In this document: positions 24,601 to 27,252 of the stretch, one piece after another
Position numbering within the stretch: position 1 is the stretch's first letter
How the letters are laid out: the number at the start of each line of letters is the position of its first letter
Source: a virus
Strand: one strand, 5' to 3'
DNA: 27,252 nucleotides
Virus record (IMG/VR): IMGVR_UViG_3300002134_000093
Location: 1-27,252 of that record
The notes under the pieces: generated by a model
What the model saw: the letters and a program-made list of their open reading frames with translations, nothing else
What the model was told of the DNA's origin: nothing
Databases searched by the model: none
Program-made: the position numbers and the translations under genes

Positions 24601-26134
24601 ATATAAAGAGACACCAGTCTTCCTTATAGAATTTTCAGCTAAAACTAAAGAGCACCAGGGTTCATCATCTAGAGTAGTAGTTAATAAAGGTGAAATGTAC
24701 AGAGTGATGTCTACTCTAACAGATATCATTAAAACATACTTAAAGAAATTTAAAAAAGTTAAAGGTATCGTATATTATCCTTCTAAAAAAGGAAATGAAG
24801 AATTCGGTACACAACGAGATAACCTTTACAGGGCATTTATTATAAAAGCAATACCGGGTATAAAATTTGAACCCGTCAATACTGCACTGTACGGTGACGG
24901 TATAGTTGCATTAATGCCAGATACAGTAGTTAAGGAAATAGTAACAGGGACATTCAGAAATTGGACTGATAGTTTAAATGAAAGTACAACGACCAATTCT
25001 TACCCATTTAAAGTTACGGATAAGACTTATGATGACGAAGATAATTCACTAATCACAGTTTCATATGAATTAACAACCCCGGACAATTCCTATAGAGTTG
25101 AATTTTATTCTGGAGAACATAGACCTGAAGCAAAAACATTTGATCTATCATTCGGTGTAAATACAGGAGACTTAAATACAATCGATACCTTTCAAATGAC
25201 AGGTGAAGGGAATGCTAGAAAAATATTTAAAACTATCCTTAATATCGTAGAAGATTTTATAAATAAAGAAGATGTTAAGAAAATAGTAGTAGATGGAACT
25301 GATGAAAAACGTAAAAGAATTTATAAAGCTATTTTTTCATCTACACCACCGAACATATATGATAAGATTGAGCTTAAAGAAGCTAAAAATAAAGACCCAT
25401 TTGGCCTAAACCAATATGCTCGTGAATTAGCTCAAGGATTAGAAGAAACAATAGTTATGGAAGGACGATACGATACAATAAGCAATCAAATATCCTCAGA
25501 GATATTTAACAACTGGAAAGCACAGTTCGACAAAAACAACACTACAGAGGAAGCGCTCTTTACAAAGAGTTATGACTTAGAAAACGCAGCAGGACGTCCT
25601 ATTGTATTTGATTTAGTAGCAAGCTTAACCTTCAAAGAAACAGAAGAAGGAACCTATAGCGTAAACGGCGATGCCGATGAGGGAGACGAGGAAATATACG
25701 ATTCAGATGGAGAGTTAGAAGACGAAGGCTTAGACGGCAGCATCTCCATGTATTTCCAAGTGGATCCCCGAGAGCTACCTCGACTCTGGTCTAAGATATC
25801 AATGGACCTAAAAGACATTGTCAGACACGAAATAGAACATTTAACTCAAGCAGGTTATAATGTAGTAGACTCTAAGAGACTTCCTGATGATAGAATGCTT
25901 AGGATGTATATACAGGACTTAAAAACGATGCCTGAAAGAGATTACTACCTTTTAGATAAGGAAATACCGGCAATGTTGCAAGGAATGTATTTTAAAGCTA
26001 AAAAAATGAAAGCGCCTTTTGCAAAAGTAGTGAACGATTACTTAACTATACAAAAAGTTTCTGATGAAGATAGAGAAATAATACTTAATCGTTGGAGACC
26101 TGCAGCAAAAACCTTAAATTTACCAAACTTATAA
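21611..26134 (+). CDS. Giant multi-enzyme protein, possible head-packaged polyprotein
   Basis: One uninterrupted 1507-residue frame. Visible modules in order: NTase (1-165; G40-S41, D52-x-D54); basic linker (about 235-275); NMNAT-like adenylyltransferase (306-475; GAFKPPHRDH with H320/H323, ISASDLR at 440-446); HAD phosphatase (553-715; D559-F-D561-D-T, TAR, DD); zincin 1 (720-835; HEMVH at 795-799, possible third ligand E828); a Cys/His/Asp hydrolase or transglutaminase-like domain (848-950; C876 or C881, H910, D921); unknown domain copy a (964-1093); copy b (1131-1255); zincin 2 (1285-1507; HEIEH at 1406-1410, possible ligand E1451). (L/I)xE sites fall at several borders: LDE303, LEE542, IKE, LNE956, LNE1124, LKE. 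These fit T4-type prohead protease processing, but such triplets are common by chance. Substrates and processing are unproven. Confidence 0.8.
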   Translation: MSGAAGGGRIPRSAVEQTVKDYSEKILSKIEGFKDAKLSGSFNRPDKEDFGDIDIIVTIETGEDKKTVKQKIATLFQSLPDSELPPLQNPKYKGKKFINHGEMVSNLYPISGMPGEYVQIDNIISLSAEEGDFKKTILDYPAELQGLILGLVKVPLLEEDPKKVFSRLGIDNIPEPKEDQEYEFHIDTSGLTLRLVTYGGNYKILDSNIVWQSRSFDDVRTLLKDFNLDGTFEDLMQQLQGLKNERSKNRVKGYFAKSIKVGAAEQGTPKGDSKQNALDAVSMLEENRRILSRAKLMTKFLDEDEKPRIAVFPGAFKPPHRDHVGRILAAANKVGEDGKVLVLISPLDRAKEGEEPISAKQAAAVFELYKEKGIIPLNVTVRVSEMNSPIGAAYKEFESDPTQPYIAVFGKDDASRYRNIEDRLPNVTPDSFEDANVGDISASDLRKAIAQRDKEVITRYLPTGITADEYLNTLGIDKPLDEGDIESAADLWTPHASMLAKMRKEPELLKGLWKGLSKPSRRALVLYFRREKQREAAAPLEEAAETVKEAQGKKLRVFDFDDTLVHVDATIYITHEDGSKEGLTPAEYAVYEPQPGDKFNFKEFSSVIKKAKPLEDNIQDLIKSYNDPTEKTTILTARLLGYPVKKYLRDEFNIEPYVVGLGSSDPQDKAKWIEDQIKKGYTTIEFRDDSAKNVDAVAALQDKHPEITLTSILIKENASYSSDIDYKGKILELTKHMLRKGMNIKPLPKVKFVNGDSDNARQFLGKTAYYDPNNKTIVLYTEGRHPKDIVRSFAHEMVHHTQNLENRLGDVSTTNTMEDSNIDKLEQEANLKGTMTFRNWTDSLNENIFQKSLDQTEKEALEITYKNWDTFGGKECNNGFCDIFAKNLAKHLPGSKILSTEDPRNETLGHVWVEYEGKYFDAETPDGVSSWKDLPWMKEFYSKVRSYPTDIETLNEVGEANLKPYKWQEVDREGYSIYVRFETESETTYSVDLSTDKYKETPVFLIEFSAKTKEHQGSSSRVVVNKGEMYRVMSTLTDIIKTYLKKFKKVKGIVYYPSKKGNEEFGTQRDNLYRAFIIKAIPGIKFEPVNTALYGDGIVALMPDTVVKEIVTGTFRNWTDSLNESTTTNSYPFKVTDKTYDDEDNSLITVSYELTTPDNSYRVEFYSGEHRPEAKTFDLSFGVNTGDLNTIDTFQMTGEGNARKIFKTILNIVEDFINKEDVKKIVVDGTDEKRKRIYKAIFSSTPPNIYDKIELKEAKNKDPFGLNQYARELAQGLEETIVMEGRYDTISNQISSEIFNNWKAQFDKNNTTEEALFTKSYDLENAAGRPIVFDLVASLTFKETEEGTYSVNGDADEGDEEIYDSDGELEDEGLDGSISMYFQVDPRELPRLWSKISMDLKDIVRHEIEHLTQAGYNVVDSKRLPDDRMLRMYIQDLKTMPERDYYLLDKEIPAMLQGMYFKAKKMKAPFAKVVNDYLTIQKVSDEDREIILNRWRPAAKTLNLPNL
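24115..24149 (+). repeat. 35-base direct repeat, copy 1
   Basis: An exact 35-base match to 24949-24983, same strand and same reading frame, coding for TFRNWTDSLNE at residues 836-846. The copy directly follows an ATG codon and the end of zincin 1. The start-to-start distance of 834 bases is exactly 278 codons. Nucleotide identity of this length inside diverged sequence suggests a recent duplication or recombination. Confidence 0.95.
24949..24983 (+). repeat. 35-base direct repeat, copy 2
   Basis: The second exact copy of the 35-base repeat, coding for TFRNWTDSLNE at residues 1114-1124. It sits between unknown domain copy a and copy b. Sequence on either side differs from that around copy 1, so identity stops sharply at both ends. 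Confidence 0.95.
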
Positions 26135-26146
26135 CGATACAGGTTA

Positions 26147-26154
26147 TATTTATA
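26147..26154 (+). promoter_or_regulatory. TATTTATA box, candidate late promoter
   Basis: An exact TATTTATA in the 36-base gap, extended to TATATTTATAC as at 8370. It lies 16 bases before the ATG at 26171, so the message would carry a short leader. Confidence 0.42.
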
Positions 26155-26170
26155 CCATACATACCACAAT

Positions 26171-27252
26171 ATGAAAGAAAATACTGCAAAGAAAGCTACC
26201 TGTTGCCATAAATGCGGCAGAGTTCACGTTAAAGGAACTGCTTGCAAAAGACCTTACCTGACAGGCAAAGATAGCTGCGCCGTAAATGAAGTACAGGACT
26301 TAAAAGAATTCTTTTCGAAGCCCTTGAAAGAAGCAGAATTAAAATTAGGAGTTAAATACAAACTTCCTAATGGAGATACAGGATATATTATGACCCAAAG
26401 TTCTGATGATCCTAAAGACTGGATATTTTCAGATGGATTTAAAAAAGTACCATACCTATCAGTTAAAAAGGAACTAAAACCATTAGCAACTCAACCTGGA
26501 AAGTACGATGGTGCCTTCGATCTTGGATTAGGAAAAGGACACCATATTGATGAAAGAATGGATGATGTTGATAATTTTGCAGGTTCTGATCCTAAAGCAG
26601 GTTCAACTATTAAAGGTACCGGATTTAATTGGGATAAAAATACAGCTAGAATAACATTTCTCCAAAAAGAAAGAGCTCAAATCATGAGAGATATGGAGCA
26701 AGAAGCAGAACCAGAAGGCGGCCCAATTGCAGATCGTTACGGTAAGATGCTTAACAAAATCGATAAAGAAATTTCTAAGATTGCGGGTCACGGTGAATGG
26801 GGTCCTGAGACTAATCCATACATGAGCAAAGATGAAATTGAAAGAAGAGCAAAGCTTATTGGTAAATATAAGCTAAGAGAATCAGGTAGAAAAGAAATGA
26901 CCTATGATCAAGCAATAGCTGAAGGACCTCACCAAGGAAAAACAGAAGAAGAGATACGAAGCTACATTAAAGGGCTCATGAAAGATAGAGCATCTGCTGC
27001 TTCGAAAGGACAAGATGGATTAGTTAGCGGAATAAATAAAGAAATTAAACAACTAGCTAAAGAATTAAAGAAACGAGAAACTACAATTACCGAAGGCGAA
27101 AAGACTATTAAGGGGCCTTTTACTTATGAAACAGTACAGGACTTAGTAAGCAGGTATGGGAGAGGTAATGGTTTATTCTTTAGAAGAAAATCTAACGGGG
27201 AGCTATACGGTGTCGGAAGTATCTTTTTAGCTTCTGACGAACCTGATTTCGC
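26171..27252 (+). CDS. Partial modular protein with Cys/His-rich N-terminus
   Basis: An open frame of 360 codons that runs off the right edge of the window, so the C-terminus is missing. The N-terminus ([18 protein letters not shown], residues 11-28, then a further Cys near 36) is a probable small zinc-binding knuckle. The rest seen is charged, mostly helical and modular. It includes a segment [20 protein letters not shown], a helical hairpin (about 165-200), and repeated basic-acidic helices ([14 protein letters not shown]). (L/I)xE sites LKE-A, LRE-S, IAE-G and ITE-G (the last before [12 protein letters not shown]) separate these pieces, as in the 1507-residue neighbour. I do not recognise an enzyme domain in the visible part. 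A TATTTATA box lies upstream. Confidence 0.75.
   Translation, partial: MKENTAKKATCCHKCGRVHVKGTACKRPYLTGKDSCAVNEVQDLKEFFSKPLKEAELKLGVKYKLPNGDTGYIMTQSSDDPKDWIFSDGFKKVPYLSVKKELKPLATQPGKYDGAFDLGLGKGHHIDERMDDVDNFAGSDPKAGSTIKGTGFNWDKNTARITFLQKERAQIMRDMEQEAEPEGGPIADRYGKMLNKIDKEISKIAGHGEWGPETNPYMSKDEIERRAKLIGKYKLRESGRKEMTYDQAIAEGPHQGKTEEEIRSYIKGLMKDRASAASKGQDGLVSGINKEIKQLAKELKKRETTITEGEKTIKGPFTYETVQDLVSRYGRGNGLFFRRKSNGELYGVGSIFLASDEPDF

Noticed and set aside
1-27252. tRNA genes, CRISPR arrays, insertion sequences or attachment sites
   Set aside because: The gaps are too short for most of these. No cloverleaf, regularly spaced repeat array, transposase or terminal inverted repeat was seen.

Overview
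The window looks like part of the late region of a T4-like tailed phage (a contractile-tailed myovirus), probably from an environmental sample. Every gene I can support lies on the + strand. Genes are tightly packed, with many 1, 4 or 8 base overlaps and no gap above about 70 bases. The DNA is clearly AT-rich. TAA, TAG and TGA all act as stops. The starts I inspected lack a convincing Shine-Dalgarno sequence, and there is a BspA/DUF285-type surface repeat. Both fit a Bacteroidetes (flavobacterial) host, but that is inference.

Layout: (1) 1-2942 holds small unknown genes, an HD-domain phosphohydrolase, a small membrane protein and a gp55-like late sigma factor. (2) 2988-8342 is a baseplate block: a gp5-like hub/spike protein without a lysozyme domain, a large helical tail protein, gp25 and gp6. 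(3) 8382-18439 encodes peripheral baseplate or fibre proteins. These include a DNRLRE-like carbohydrate-binding protein, a 1037-residue protein carrying a PKD-like domain plus about eleven BspA/DUF285 repeats, a LamG-like protein that looks like the detached second half of the same ancestral protein, and two tandem paralogues. (4) 18445-20630 is a small DNA-metabolism island: a GIY-YIG nuclease, a gp61-like primase and a RecB/Cas4-like PD-(D/E)XK nuclease. (5) 20643 to the right edge holds modular enzyme genes: a nucleotidyltransferase, a 1507-residue multi-enzyme protein, and a partial gene with a Cys/His-rich start.

Three signals stand out. First, an 8-base motif TATTTATA (the reverse complement of the T4 late promoter box TATAAATA) or a one-base variant sits in nearly every gap at or above 16 bases from the sigma gene onward. 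In four cases it ends exactly 4 bases before the ATG, which would suit a late promoter making leaderless mRNAs. Second, the 1507-residue protein strings together a nucleotidyltransferase, an NMNAT-like adenylyltransferase, a HAD phosphatase, two HExxH zincins, a Cys/His/Asp hydrolase-like domain and two copies of an unknown domain. (L/I)xE motifs at several domain borders resemble T4 prohead-protease sites, so it may be a head-packaged polyprotein; an exact 35-base in-frame direct repeat brackets one 278-codon cassette. Third, the PKD plus BspA module appears to have been inserted into, and to have split, a conserved tail protein.

Working model (inference): the gp55-like factor switches on late genes through the TATTTATA boxes, the baseplate and fibre genes build the host-recognition end of the tail, and the 3' genes supply enzymes that may be packaged with the genome and delivered at infection.
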